The translations under genes were made by a program, and so were the position numbers. A stretch of 64,000 nucleotides of DNA from Suicoccus acidiformans (GTDB lineage Bacteria > Bacillota > Bacilli > Lactobacillales > Aerococcaceae), in contig NZ_CP023434.1 of assembly GCF_003546865.1 (NCBI RefSeq), positions 1,674,001 to 1,738,000 on the forward strand, given 5' to 3'. The notes below the pieces were generated by a model, which saw only the letters and a list, made by a program, of their open reading frames with translations, made no database searches and had not been told where the DNA came from. Below, piece after piece: positions 45,840 to 54,986 of the stretch (positions are counted from its first letter, which is position 1; each line of letters starts with the position of its first letter).

Positions 45840-46892
45840 CTAAGGCAGAAGACCAATGGCCGTAAGTCCTGTCTCTTCGGGCAGATTGAACATAACATTC
45901 ATATTCTGAACCGCTTGTCCTGCTGCGCCTTTAATTAAGTTATCAATGACGACAAAGATATAAATAAGGCCCGTGCGCTCATTAACTTGTACTTGAATAT
46001 CCACATAGTTAGAACCAGTAACAGCTTTCATTTGCGGATAGATCCCTTCCTTTAGAATACGAATAAAACTAGCTCCCTTATAGAAGGTTTGGTACATTTC
46101 TCGCAGCTCATCCTCCGTTATCGGCTCTTGCGCTTGAACGTACAGACTGGCTAGAATACCCCTTTGGGTTGGGACCAAATGTGGTATAAAATTCACTTGC
46201 GTCTGGACACTTCCTTGAAGTCGGTGCAATTGTTCTTCTACTTCAGGAGTATGGCGGTGAACACCGGCTGCATATGGATTGACATTCTCATTCACCTCAG
46301 TAAATAGTAGATGACCCTGTAAATTGCGCCCCGCCCCGGATAAACCCGATTTACAATCGGCAATAATAGACGGCACCCCGTCCAGTAAACCTGCTTGGGT
46401 TAAAGGAGCAAGGCCCAATAACATCGCTGTTGGGAAACACCCCGGATTAGCAATAATCGCTGCCTTTTCAATGGCTTGACGATGTAATTCAATTAAACCA
46501 TATACGGCCTCGGCTAATAACTTAGGATACGCATGTTTCGTGTTATACCATCCTTCATAAGTCTTTGGCGATTTCAAGCGGTAATCTGCCGAGAAATCAA
46601 TCACCCGTACACCGGCTTGATAAGCCTGAGCTACCGCTGCTTGTGATTGGCCATGGGGTAAGCAACTGAAGAGTAAGTCCAAACCATTGAAAGTCTTTGG
46701 GTCCTGTAAATCTACCACTTCATAATCTTGGATGAGTCTTTGGTATATATTAGGATATAAATCACTCACGGCGGAGCCGGCTTGACGATTCGCACCGAGA
46801 AAATTCAATTGCACATCCTCACGTTGCACTAGCAAGCGGACGAGTTCACTCCCAGCATAGCCTGAAGCACCAAGAATCCCTACTTCAATCAT
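45840..46892 (-). CDS. argC: N-acetyl-gamma-glutamyl-phosphate reductase
   Basis: ArgC makes N-acetylglutamate semialdehyde with NADPH in arginine synthesis. The N-terminal Rossmann motif GILGASGYAGSEL and the active cysteine in NPGCFPTAMLLGL identify it. Length is 350 residues. GGGAGG precedes the ATG. It lies 12 bases after argF. Confidence 0.96.
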   Translation of the reverse strand: MIEVGILGASGYAGSELVRLLVQREDVQLNFLGANRQAGSAVSDLYPNIYQRLIQDYEVVDLQDPKTFNGLDLLFSCLPHGQSQAAVAQAYQAGVRVIDFSADYRLKSPKTYEGWYNTKHAYPKLLAEAVYGLIELHRQAIEKAAIIANPGCFPTAMLLGLAPLTQAGLLDGVPSIIADCKSGLSGAGRNLQGHLLFTEVNENVNPYAAGVHRHTPEVEEQLHRLQGSVQTQVNFIPHLVPTQRGILASLYVQAQEPITEDELREMYQTFYKGASFIRILKEGIYPQMKAVTGSNYVDIQVQVNERTGLIYIFVVIDNLIKGAAGQAVQNMNVMFNLPEETGLTAIGLLP

Positions 46893-46904
46893 ATACTCGC
46901 CTCC

Positions 46905-47912
46905 CTAAGCTAAATCAGGAATAAATAAATTCCCATTCGTTACAGCCATCACCGCCTTAATCGTATGCAGGCGATTTTCTGCCTGCTGAAATTGATACGC
47001 TTCGGGACTTTCAAATACGTCATCCATCACTTCCATCGCTTCCAAACCATATTTATGCTTAATTTCAGCCCCAATTTGCGTTGAACTATCATGAAAAGCT
47101 GGCAAACAGTGCAAGAAGATATATGGCTTTTGACAGTGTTGAACAAGTTCTTGGTTAACTTGGTAAGGCATTAATTGTTGAATCCGCTCCTGGAATTGTG
47201 CTTCCTCACCCATCGAAACCCATACGTCTGTATAAAGCACACTGGCATCTGCCACCGCTTCCAAAGGATTTTCAAGGTGGCGAATCTTTGCACCCGTGGC
47301 TTGTGCCAAAACCTGCGCTTCGGCAAGGACTTCAGAAGCAGGAGCTAAAGCTTCGGGCGAGGCGATTGTAACAGATACGCCCATGATAGCACCCATAATC
47401 ATTAAACTATGGGCAACATTATTACGTCCATCCCCTAAATAGACAAGGCTTTGCTCTGCTAAACTGCCATAGACTTCTTTAATCGTCATAAAGTCTGCCA
47501 GCATTTGCGTAGGATGCCAGTCATTCGTCATGCCATTCCAAATTGGGACACCGGCATACTCGCAAAAGGTATCTACCGTTTCTTGTTTGGATACGCGCAA
47601 TTGAATGCCATCGAACATGGAACCAAAGACGATTGCCGAATCTTTGTCCGACTCTTTCTTACCAAATTGAACATCCCCTGCCCCCATAAACTCAGCATGG
47701 GCCCCTAAATCTTGCGCTGCTACTGTAAAAGCTGAGCGTGTTCTCGTCGACGTTTTGTCAAAGAGGAGGGCGATTGTTTGCCCTTCTAAGTAATGATGAG
47801 GAATACGCTTTTGCTTCAACTGCTTTAAATGGATCGCAAAATCAATTAAATAATTTAACTCTGCTTGGGTAAAGTCTTGAATTACATTAAAATTCCGTCC
47901 TTGAAAAGTCAT
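46905..47912 (-). CDS. argF: Ornithine carbamoyltransferase
   Basis: OTC converts ornithine and carbamoyl phosphate to citrulline. STRTRSAFTVA binds carbamoyl phosphate and HCLPAFHD is the ornithine signature. Length is 335 residues. AAGGAAA precedes the ATG. Placement between argD and argC suggests a biosynthetic role, although catabolic ArcB enzymes look alike. About 110 bases separate it from argD. Confidence 0.94.
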   Translation of the reverse strand: MTFQGRNFNVIQDFTQAELNYLIDFAIHLKQLKQKRIPHHYLEGQTIALLFDKTSTRTRSAFTVAAQDLGAHAEFMGAGDVQFGKKESDKDSAIVFGSMFDGIQLRVSKQETVDTFCEYAGVPIWNGMTNDWHPTQMLADFMTIKEVYGSLAEQSLVYLGDGRNNVAHSLMIMGAIMGVSVTIASPEALAPASEVLAEAQVLAQATGAKIRHLENPLEAVADASVLYTDVWVSMGEEAQFQERIQQLMPYQVNQELVQHCQKPYIFLHCLPAFHDSSTQIGAEIKHKYGLEAMEVMDDVFESPEAYQFQQAENRLHTIKAVMAVTNGNLFIPDLA

Positions 47913-48024
47913 TCGATTTCCTTCTTTCTTACCAATAATTGTTTATGTCGCTTCACTAACGATTACTTAAGTTTATCGCCACTGTGGGCCTACTTCATAA
48001 TGCGATATATACTGATAAATTCAC

Positions 48025-49242
48025 CTATTCAGTGTGGCTACCCTGCCCAGAGATCTTAGCCATCACTTCACTTAAAGCCGCTAACATCGCATCAATTTCA
48101 GCTTCCCTAATGATAAGCGGGGGCAGAAAGCGCAGTACATTGCCTTGGGTGCAATTGATAATAAAGCCACGCTCTAACATGGCCTGAACAATAGCAGCCC
48201 CAGCTTGCTTAAGTTCAACACCAATTAATAAGCCCTTTCCGCGAATCTCTTGAATCAAAGGCTGATCTTGGGCCAGACGCTGCAAGCCTGTGCGTAAATA
48301 ATCGCCACGTTTAGCAGCAAGGGCTGGAATATCCTCATTTAGCATCACTTCCATAACAGATACTGCCGCCGACGTTGCCAGCGGATTACCCCCAAAGGTA
48401 GTTCCATGAGAGCCCGGTGTTAATACTTCTGCATAGTCACTCTTAGCAAGTATCGCTCCGATAGGCACACCATTAGCTAAGGCCTTAGCTAAGGTCATAA
48501 TATCCGGTTCAATTCCCCAATGTTCATAAGCAAAGAGTTTGCCCGTACGCCCCATGCTCGTTTGAACCTCGTCAAAAATTAACGCCGCATCGAAACGCTG
48601 GGTCAATTCCCGCAAGGCAACCATGAAATCATCGTGAGCTACATGCACGCCCCCTTCACCTTGAATTGGCTCAAGGATGACCGCAGCAGTCCGTTCACTT
48701 ATGCTTTCGCTGAATGCCTTCACATCATTATAGGGAACAAAGGTAAAGCCCTCAGGATGCGGGCCATAACCCTCCCGATAAGACGCATTATCTGTCATGT
48801 TCATCGTAGCCAACGTTCGGCCATGAAAAGCATGCGTAAAGGCAATTACTTCATTCTTCTGGGGACCGTATTGTTGATACGCTTTACGCCTTGCAATCTT
48901 TAATGCTCCTTCATTCGCCTCAGCCCCCGAATTACTAAAGAATACTTTGTCTGCAAAAGACTGCTCCACAAGTAATTGAGCAGCTTTCACCTGAGAGGGA
49001 ATATAGAAATAATTTGACGTATGGATTAAGTGGTCCACGGCTGAATGCAAAGCTTTTTGGACATGTTTATTACTATAGCCAAGATTATTCACCGAAATGC
49101 CTGCTAAGAAATCAATATATACTGAGCCGTCTTCTGTATAAAGCCTTGACTCAATGCCTTTATTGGGCAACAAGGGTAAAGGTTGATACGTATTCATCAA
49201 ATACTTCTGGGCGTCTTGTATGAGTTGGTTGATATATGCCAT
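48025..49242 (-). CDS. argD: Acetylornithine aminotransferase
   Basis: This PLP-dependent class III aminotransferase forms N-acetylornithine from the semialdehyde. It has DEVQTSMGRTGKLFAYEHWG, followed by TLAKALANG with the PLP lysine. Length is 405 residues. AAGGAGG precedes the ATG. It starts 19 bases after argB. Confidence 0.95.
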   Translation of the reverse strand: MAYINQLIQDAQKYLMNTYQPLPLLPNKGIESRLYTEDGSVYIDFLAGISVNNLGYSNKHVQKALHSAVDHLIHTSNYFYIPSQVKAAQLLVEQSFADKVFFSNSGAEANEGALKIARRKAYQQYGPQKNEVIAFTHAFHGRTLATMNMTDNASYREGYGPHPEGFTFVPYNDVKAFSESISERTAAVILEPIQGEGGVHVAHDDFMVALRELTQRFDAALIFDEVQTSMGRTGKLFAYEHWGIEPDIMTLAKALANGVPIGAILAKSDYAEVLTPGSHGTTFGGNPLATSAAVSVMEVMLNEDIPALAAKRGDYLRTGLQRLAQDQPLIQEIRGKGLLIGVELKQAGAAIVQAMLERGFIINCTQGNVLRFLPPLIIREAEIDAMLAALSEVMAKISGQGSHTE

Positions 49243-49261
49243 CGATAGACCTCCTTATGTT

Positions 49262-50125
49262 TTAGAGTGACTGCTTGACCATCGTTCCTATGCCTTGTTC
49301 GGTAAATAACTCAAAAATTAATGCATGCTGAATCGTTCCATTGATAATGTGGCAACGTTCTACGCCACCTTGAACGGCTTGAGTACACGCCAGTAATTTA
49401 GGAATCATACCACCCCGAATAATGCCTGCCTCAATTAACTCATCAATCCTTGCAACATCTACTTGAGGTATTAAGGTTGAAGGCTCATGTTGATCTGCCA
49501 TCACCCCATCCACATCGGTCACAAGAATCAGCTTAGAGGCATTAAGCGCTTTGGCAATTTGCCATGCCGCTTCATCCGAGTTGATATTCAAACTCTGACC
49601 ATTCGGGCCGAAAGCAATCGGCGACACAACCGGTACATAATCGTCAGCAAGTAAATTTAATAAATAATCTGGTTGAATATGGGTAATATTACCAACCAAG
49701 CCTAATTTCTCATCCAGGTAGTCAGCTTGCATCATTTGTGCATCTTTCCCTGAAATAGACACTGCCTTAACATCAAAGGCATTCAAATCCGCTGTAATCT
49801 GCGGTGCAATTTGCCCGGTCAAAGCCATCTCCACCACTTCCATGCTTGCTTGGTCTGTAATGCGCAAACCTTGATAAAATTCACTTTGAATCCCCTTTAA
49901 AAGCAAAAGCTCATTAATCGCTGGTCCCCCTCCGTGGACGATCACCGGAAACATCCCCACATACTTTAACAAGGCAATATCTTGAATAATTGTCTTCTTC
50001 GCCTCTTCATCAACCATCGCATGTCCCCCATATTTAATGACGACAATCTTACGATGGAATTTCTTAATATACTGTAAACTCTCAATTAAAATTTCAGCTT
50101 TCTGTTGCAATGCTATCTCTTCCAT
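49262..50125 (-). CDS. argB: Acetylglutamate kinase
   Basis: ArgB phosphorylates N-acetylglutamate. KYGGHAM and VHGGGPAINELL are the nucleotide and substrate loops, and SINSDE-like residues appear as NINSDEAAWQIA. The start used is the ATG at 50125 behind GGAGGGG (287 residues); a TTG four codons earlier is less likely. It is the first gene after the arginine T-box. Confidence 0.96.
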   Translation of the reverse strand: MEEIALQQKAEILIESLQYIKKFHRKIVVIKYGGHAMVDEEAKKTIIQDIALLKYVGMFPVIVHGGGPAINELLLLKGIQSEFYQGLRITDQASMEVVEMALTGQIAPQITADLNAFDVKAVSISGKDAQMMQADYLDEKLGLVGNITHIQPDYLLNLLADDYVPVVSPIAFGPNGQSLNINSDEAAWQIAKALNASKLILVTDVDGVMADQHEPSTLIPQVDVARIDELIEAGIIRGGMIPKLLACTQAVQGGVERCHIINGTIQHALIFELFTEQGIGTMVKQSL

Positions 50126-50137
50126 ATTCCCCTCCAA

Positions 50138-50379
50138 AATAAAAAACGCCCCTATATTTACATATAGAGACGAATTGAACGCGGTACCACTCTAAGTTAA
50201 TTAGCTATCTTGACTAATTCCCTCATACAAAATAACGCTTGCTGGCGAAATTGGCTACTCACTTCACCAATTTTTCTCTGAAGTGCGCTTCACTTATACT
50301 TGCATAATAGGCTCCCAGCAACCCTATCTCGCTTGAAATTCGGTATAAGCTACTCTCTTCTTCTAAGAATTTTGTGATT
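50138..50379 (-). promoter_or_regulatory. T-box leader (tRNA-Arg) of the arg operon
   Basis: The minus strand has AGAGTGGTACCGCG near 50193-50180 and a terminator (CGTCTCTATATG...ATAGGGGCG, then TTTTTT). Stem I pairs CTTATAC with GTATAAG; the specifier loop reads TGAAGCGCA with CGC (Arg) at 50287-50285, consistent with argB/D/F/C downstream. Confidence 0.95.
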
Positions 50380-50385
50380 GCTAGT

Positions 50386-50414
50386 ATATTATCAGCGAAT
50401 TTTCATTTTGTCAA
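50386..50414 (-). promoter_or_regulatory. Promoter of the arg operon
   Basis: TTGACA (50414-50409), 17 bases, TAATAT (50391-50386). Confidence 0.85.
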
Positions 50415-50463
50415 TTATTTTTAATCTTATTTTAATTATTTAACGCAAAGAATTGACGCTCAA

Positions 50464-50496
50464 TAAAAAAAGAGCGCCTAATTAAAAGCACCCTTT
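50464..50496 (-). terminator. Terminator of tpx
   Basis: AAAGGGTGCT pairs with GGCGCTCTTT (three wobbles), followed by TTTTTT on the minus strand. Confidence 0.75.
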
Positions 50497-50510
50497 CCAG
50501 ATTTATGCTC

Positions 50511-51011
50511 TTATTTCTTTACAAAATCCGCTACTTCAATCGCTGATTGGTAATCCGGCTCATCAGCCACTTCTAGAACAAATTCTTCATAGCGGATTAC
50601 CCCAGCTTCATCAATCACAAAGACTGCACGGGTTAGTAATTCATCCCCACCTAGATTGATATTCAAGCCGTAAGCATCGCCAAATTCACCATTCACATCG
50701 CTTAACGTCACAACATTCAAATCGTTATCTTGATTCCATTGATTAAACTCTTCAACAGTATTACGTCCTACAGTAATAAATTGATAGTCTTTCTCTGCGG
50801 TTTCATCAGCAAAGGCTTTTGTCTGCAGTTCACATGTACGTGTAAGAACATTGGGGATCACACTTAATATCGTGACTTGCCCATTTAGATAATCTTTTAA
50901 TTGCACGGCATTCCCTTCGCTATCTTGTAAAGCTGCGTTAGGAGCCAAATCGCCTGTGACAGGTTGCGTACCCTTAACCTCTAGGGGTTCGCCTTTAAAT
51001 GTAACTTGCAT
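50511..51011 (-). CDS. tpx: Thiol peroxidase (Tpx family), apparently lacking the resolving cysteine
   Basis: This atypical 2-Cys peroxiredoxin family member reduces hydroperoxides. The protein begins MQVTFKGEPLEVKGTQP. The peroxidatic site is VLTRTCELQTKAF, matching the usual TRxCxxQT. The resolving Cys normally found about 34 residues later, in a DLPFAxxRFC-type segment, is absent: that region reads QFITVGRNTVEEFNQW. RAVFVIDEAGVIRYEEFV near the C-terminus is typical. I use the ATG at 51011 (166 residues) because AAAGG is 9 bases upstream; ATGs just before it are too close. Confidence 0.88.
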   Translation of the reverse strand: MQVTFKGEPLEVKGTQPVTGDLAPNAALQDSEGNAVQLKDYLNGQVTILSVIPNVLTRTCELQTKAFADETAEKDYQFITVGRNTVEEFNQWNQDNDLNVVTLSDVNGEFGDAYGLNINLGGDELLTRAVFVIDEAGVIRYEEFVLEVADEPDYQSAIEVADFVKK

Positions 51012-51084
51012 CGTCATCATCCTTTCGATTTCAGTAAATCAAGTATACGTCGAATCGAACCCATCAGCAAAGAAAACGCTCTTT

Positions 51085-52299
51085 CTATAATAAGCTTTCG
51101 AAACGTGCTTGATCTTTCCTTAAATAACTCTCATCAATTGTTTCCAAAGTAATTCCAGCCAGCGCTTCTTGAACAAGTTGCTCAATATCTAACTTAGCTT
51201 CCATTGCTTCAATTTGCTGAAGTTTGGGCTTGGTATGCGGAGAAGTTGGCGCAAAAACCGTACAACAATCTTCATAAGGTTCGTTGGAAATATCATACGT
51301 CCCGATTTCTTCCGCCAATTCAATGATTTCATTCTTATCCGTAGCAATCAAAGGACGTAATACGGGGGATGAAGTCACATCATTAATCACACGCATACTT
51401 GTTAAGGTTTGCGAAGCTACTTGACCGAGTGATTCCCCATTAACAATGGCTTGGGCCTTACGTTCACTTAAGAGCTGATCCATAATCCGAAGCATCATCC
51501 GACGCATAACGGTCATTGATTCATTGTCTGGTATATTGGCCTTAATCTCTTCTTGAATTTTGGCAAAAGGCACATTGATAAATTGCATCGCCAGACCATA
51601 ATGACTTAAGCGAGCCGTTAATTTCTTGGCTTTCTCTAAGGCTTGTGGACTAGTATAAGGCGGAGAACTAAAGTGAACAGCTTCCAGCTCCATGCCACGC
51701 TTCATCATCAAATAACCGGCTATCGGTGAGTCAAATCCACCCGAAAGCATTAATAGACCGCGTCCGCTTGAACCGTATGGCAGACCTTGCATACCAGTAT
51801 AGGAGGATAAACTTAAATAAGCTTTGTCCTTTTGATGAATGCTGACCGTCAATTTGTGCGTAGGGCGCTTCATTTCAACCGTCATTTCTGGATAGGCATA
51901 GCCAATAACTGAACCGACTTCTCTTTGTATATCATAGGTTTCATAGGGGAAATTCTTATCTGAGCGCTTGGCAACCACCTTAAAGCTATCCCCAGCTTCA
52001 ATGTGAATGTCCGCAAAAAGTTCTAAAGCCTTAGCCTTAATTGCTTCTAAATCCTTGTCAACTTCATAGCTAGGAGCAAAACGTGCAATACCAGGAACAT
52101 CTTTGAGTATCTCGATCATCTCCTCATAAGACGCCTGCTCAAATCTGACATACATAAAATCATGTTGGGGACTTACCTTTAATGACACATCCAGTGGGCT
52201 TGCTTTGGCACGAATTTGTTGGGCTAAGGCTGCTTGGAACATCTTCCGATTGCGCCCTTTTGTTGAAAGTTCTCCGTAGTGAACAACGATTTGCTTCAT
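51085..52299 (-). CDS. thiI: tRNA 4-thiouridine synthase ThiI
   Basis: ThiI adenylates and thiolates U8 of tRNA and may also supply sulfur for thiazole synthesis. An N-terminal ferredoxin-like/THUMP region (about 1-165) precedes the PP-loop SGGFDSPIAGYLMMKRG. There is no C-terminal rhodanese domain (404 residues), so sulfur must come from a partner. The partner, a cysteine desulfurase, lies 4 bases upstream. GGGAAAGG precedes the ATG. Confidence 0.95.
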   Translation of the reverse strand: MKQIVVHYGELSTKGRNRKMFQAALAQQIRAKASPLDVSLKVSPQHDFMYVRFEQASYEEMIEILKDVPGIARFAPSYEVDKDLEAIKAKALELFADIHIEAGDSFKVVAKRSDKNFPYETYDIQREVGSVIGYAYPEMTVEMKRPTHKLTVSIHQKDKAYLSLSSYTGMQGLPYGSSGRGLLMLSGGFDSPIAGYLMMKRGMELEAVHFSSPPYTSPQALEKAKKLTARLSHYGLAMQFINVPFAKIQEEIKANIPDNESMTVMRRMMLRIMDQLLSERKAQAIVNGESLGQVASQTLTSMRVINDVTSSPVLRPLIATDKNEIIELAEEIGTYDISNEPYEDCCTVFAPTSPHTKPKLQQIEAMEAKLDIEQLVQEALAGITLETIDESYLRKDQARFESLL

Positions 52300-52303
52300 A
52301 GAA

Positions 52304-53443
52304 TCATCCTTTCCCTTTCATTTGTGTAACCTTAGGTAACGCTTGAATAAAGGCCGTTATATCTGCTTGCGTCGTTGTATGCGATAAACTGAGCCGAATA
52401 GCAGAATTAGATATATTACTAGACACCCTCATGGCATTAAGGGTTGCATGGGGATTATGACTACGACTGCTACACGCACTAGTCGTTGATACAAATATCC
52501 CCATCCTTTCAAAAGCGTGTAGCAACACCTCGCCAGGAATCGGCGGTAAGGCTGCACATACAATGTGGGTGCTGGTATAAGCCCCACCGAAAATTTGCCA
52601 ACCTGCTTCTTCCAAGGCGGTTACAAGTTGTACTCGGAAGTCATGCAAGCGTCTTCGTGCCTCTGCCTGAGCATCATCCGCCAAACGGAGGGCTTTCGCC
52701 GAGGCAACAATCGCAGGTAAATTCTCAGTAGAGCTGCGTTGGCCTGCTTCTTGACCCCCACCGTAAAGGAGTGGGTAACTTGCCACTCGTTCTTTCTTAA
52801 CCAGAACTCCGACCCCACGAAGTCCGTGAAATTTATGCGCAGATAAGGTAAGTAAATCGATGCGTTTATTCCTCAATAATTCCAACTCAGTCGTTACAGC
52901 TTGTACCCCATCTACATGCCAAATAAGTTGAGGGTAGTCAGCAATTATCTCGGCAATCGCAGCCAGGGGTTGCACTGTCCCAACCTCATTATTTACCGCC
53001 ATGGTAGATAATAAGAGAACATGTTCATCGAGCATATCTCTTAACTTATCTGTATCCAGCCTTCCCCATTGGTCCACCGGTACTAAGTCCACATCATAAC
53101 CCTTCCTTTGCAAAAGTTCTATTTGCTGCAAAGAAGCGGGATGTTCAATCGCTGATAGCAGAACTCGCTTGCGGTCTGTATTCTTACTATGTAAAGCATC
53201 AACAATCCCTTGCAGAACCCAATTATTTGCTTCAGTCCCACTAGCTGTAAAGTAGACTTCATCCGCTCTAACCTTTAAGATTTGCGCTATTTGTTGGCGC
53301 GCTTGCTTTAGTAACGCACTAGCTTCTTCACCGAGCTGATGAGCACTTGATGGATTGGCGAAATATCTCTCAGCTACGGTTCCAGCCGTTTCAATTACTT
53401 CAGGATACGGCTTGGTCGTTGCACTATTATCTAAGTAAATCAT
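52304..53443 (-). CDS. Cysteine desulfurase paired with ThiI (NifS/NifZ type)
   Basis: This PLP enzyme releases sulfur from cysteine for transfer to ThiI. The protein begins MIYLDNSATTKPYPEV, has the PLP lysine in SAHKFHGLRGVG and the active Cys in STTSACSSRSH. Length is 379 residues. A desulfurase directly upstream of thiI is the dedicated tRNA-thiolation pair in Firmicutes (NifZ in B. subtilis). Confidence 0.94.
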   Translation of the reverse strand: MIYLDNSATTKPYPEVIETAGTVAERYFANPSSAHQLGEEASALLKQARQQIAQILKVRADEVYFTASGTEANNWVLQGIVDALHSKNTDRKRVLLSAIEHPASLQQIELLQRKGYDVDLVPVDQWGRLDTDKLRDMLDEHVLLLSTMAVNNEVGTVQPLAAIAEIIADYPQLIWHVDGVQAVTTELELLRNKRIDLLTLSAHKFHGLRGVGVLVKKERVASYPLLYGGGQEAGQRSSTENLPAIVASAKALRLADDAQAEARRRLHDFRVQLVTALEEAGWQIFGGAYTSTHIVCAALPPIPGEVLLHAFERMGIFVSTTSACSSRSHNPHATLNAMRVSSNISNSAIRLSLSHTTTQADITAFIQALPKVTQMKGKG

Positions 53444-53472
53444 ATCATCATCCTTTACGAAAATTCTGTTCC

Positions 53473-53502
53473 ATTATACCTTAACCCCTTCAATGATGAC
53501 AA
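53473..53502 (-). promoter_or_regulatory. Promoter of the desulfurase-thiI pair
   Basis: TTGTCA (53502-53497), 18 bases, TATAAT (53478-53473). Confidence 0.75.
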
Positions 53503-53558
53503 CACCTTGATTCAAGTCACCCTCGGCCAAAAGCTTGAACAGGTATTTGTCCCACACC

Positions 53559-53587
53559 TTGCACTCCGGCTCAATACATGCTATGAT
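53559..53587 (+). promoter_or_regulatory. Promoter of the fluoride riboswitch transcript
   Basis: TTGCAC (53559-53564), 17 bases, TATGAT (53582-53587) with a TGC extension directly before the -10. Confidence 0.75.
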
Positions 53588-53605
53588 AGCTTTAGTTTCA
53601 TAAAC

Positions 53606-53698
53606 GGGAATGAGGTTCTCCCGAAGTTAGATATAACTTAAACCGCTGATAAGCTGATGACTTCTGTGATTATATCGCACAGAAAATCGGCTTTTTTT
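53606..53698 (+). promoter_or_regulatory. Fluoride riboswitch (crcB motif) with terminator
   Basis: GGGAATGAGGTTCTCCC (53606-53622) and AACCGCTGATAAGC followed by TGATGACTTCT (53641-53665) match the two conserved parts of the crcB/fluoride aptamer. The pseudoknot pairing GAGGT with ACTTC is present with one wobble. An optional short hairpin (AAGTT/AACTT) separates the parts. A terminator (GCTGAT...ATCGGC and TTCTGTG/CACAGAA, then seven T) reuses the 3' half of the aptamer, so fluoride binding should allow read-through. Confidence 0.93.
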
Positions 53699-53717
53699 GT
53701 GCTTAAGGAGGAAAAAT

Positions 53718-54902
53718 ATGTTATTAAGTGTTGCTTTAATATTGTTAGGTGGAATTGTGTTAGGCGCCTTATTTCGGCGAAGCAACCTACCAGAACTCAT
53801 TGGTATGATGTTAGCCGGGATTATCTTAGGGCCCTATGTGTTAAATTGGTTGGATATAAACATTCTCGAGATTTCTGCAGAGCTTAGAAGTATGGCCTTA
53901 GTTATTATTCTTACCCGGGCAGGTTTAGGATTGAATATTTCTCAATTGAAGAGCCTGGGACGCCCTGCTGTATTGATGTGCTTTCTGCCTGCCTTCTTTG
54001 AAATTGCAGGAATTACGCTATTTGGTCCCCATTTATTACGCTTATCTTTCTTAGAGTCAGCCCTACTTGGCTCCGTCTTAGCAGCAGTCTCGCCTGCAGT
54101 GGTCGTACCTCGTATGGTCAATTTAATGGAGAAAGGCTACGGCGAAGCGAAGGGTATCCCCCAATTAGTCTTAGCTGGGGCTTCCGTTGACGATGTTGTG
54201 GTGATGGTCCTCTTCTCAACATTTCTGGCCATGATGCAAGGGCAAGGGGTTTCTATTATAAGTTTCGTCAACGTTCCCTTCTCCATTCTAGCCGGTGCTC
54301 TCATGGGTATGTTGCTAGGGCTAGTATTATCTAAGTGGGTCCATGGAAGCACCCCTCAAAGCGTGTATGCTTTCTTGATTCTTTTAAGCCTATCTTTTAT
54401 GCTAGTCGCTACGGAAAATTCACTAAATACGTCACTAACTTTCTCAGCCTACATTGCGATTATATTTCTTGGCGTCGCCATCCAACGCTATGCCCCTGAT
54501 TGGAGCGTTGAATTATCTCAAATTTATAATAACCTTTGGATACCCGGACAGATTTTCCTTTTTGCCCTTTTAGGCTCAAGTGTAGATATTAATTACCTAC
54601 CTCAGGTTGGCTGGCAGGCCCTTCTTTTAATTGCTGTTGGTTTGGCCTTTAGAATGGTTGGCGTGCTGATTTGCCTGCTTCAAACGAATTTCACACAGAA
54701 AGAGAAACTATTTACCATGATTGCCTACACCCCTAAAGCAACCGTCCAAGCAGCTATTGGTGGCATTCCTTTGAGTTTAGGTCTTGCATCAGGAGAAACG
54801 ATCTTGGCTGTCGCTGTTCTCTCAATCATTGTCACGGCTCCCCTTGGCGCCTTTGCGATTGATTCAACATATTCTAAACTTTTAGAAAAGCCTAATCACT
54901 AA
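53718..54902 (+). CDS. CPA2-type cation/proton antiporter, predicted fluoride-resistance transporter
   Basis: This integral membrane protein of 394 residues has about 12 hydrophobic segments and the sodium/proton-exchanger fold. It shows LGALFRRSNLPELIGMMLAG at the N-terminus and LTRAGLGLNISQLK in the first repeat. The VSPAVVVPRMV segment fits the ion-binding region. No Kef-type RCK domain follows. The gene lies directly behind a fluoride riboswitch. Antiporters of this general type are among known fluoride-riboswitch targets, so a role in fluoride tolerance is likely. AAGGAGG precedes the ATG. Confidence 0.9.
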   Translation: MLLSVALILLGGIVLGALFRRSNLPELIGMMLAGIILGPYVLNWLDINILEISAELRSMALVIILTRAGLGLNISQLKSLGRPAVLMCFLPAFFEIAGITLFGPHLLRLSFLESALLGSVLAAVSPAVVVPRMVNLMEKGYGEAKGIPQLVLAGASVDDVVVMVLFSTFLAMMQGQGVSIISFVNVPFSILAGALMGMLLGLVLSKWVHGSTPQSVYAFLILLSLSFMLVATENSLNTSLTFSAYIAIIFLGVAIQRYAPDWSVELSQIYNNLWIPGQIFLFALLGSSVDINYLPQVGWQALLLIAVGLAFRMVGVLICLLQTNFTQKEKLFTMIAYTPKATVQAAIGGIPLSLGLASGETILAVAVLSIIVTAPLGAFAIDSTYSKLLEKPNH

Positions 54903-54933
54903 TACTTTCTCCACTTCGAACCCCGTCAAAAGA

Positions 54934-54978
54934 AAAGACTTTCGCAACCTGATAAAAGGTACGAAAGTCTTTCTTTGT
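54934..54978. terminator. Bidirectional terminator between the antiporter gene and ezrA
   Basis: AAAGACTTTCG (54934-54944) pairs with CGAAAGTCTTT (54962-54972), with an inner ACCT/AGGT pair and T-rich tails. Confidence 0.87.
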
Positions 54979-54986
54979 TAATTACT

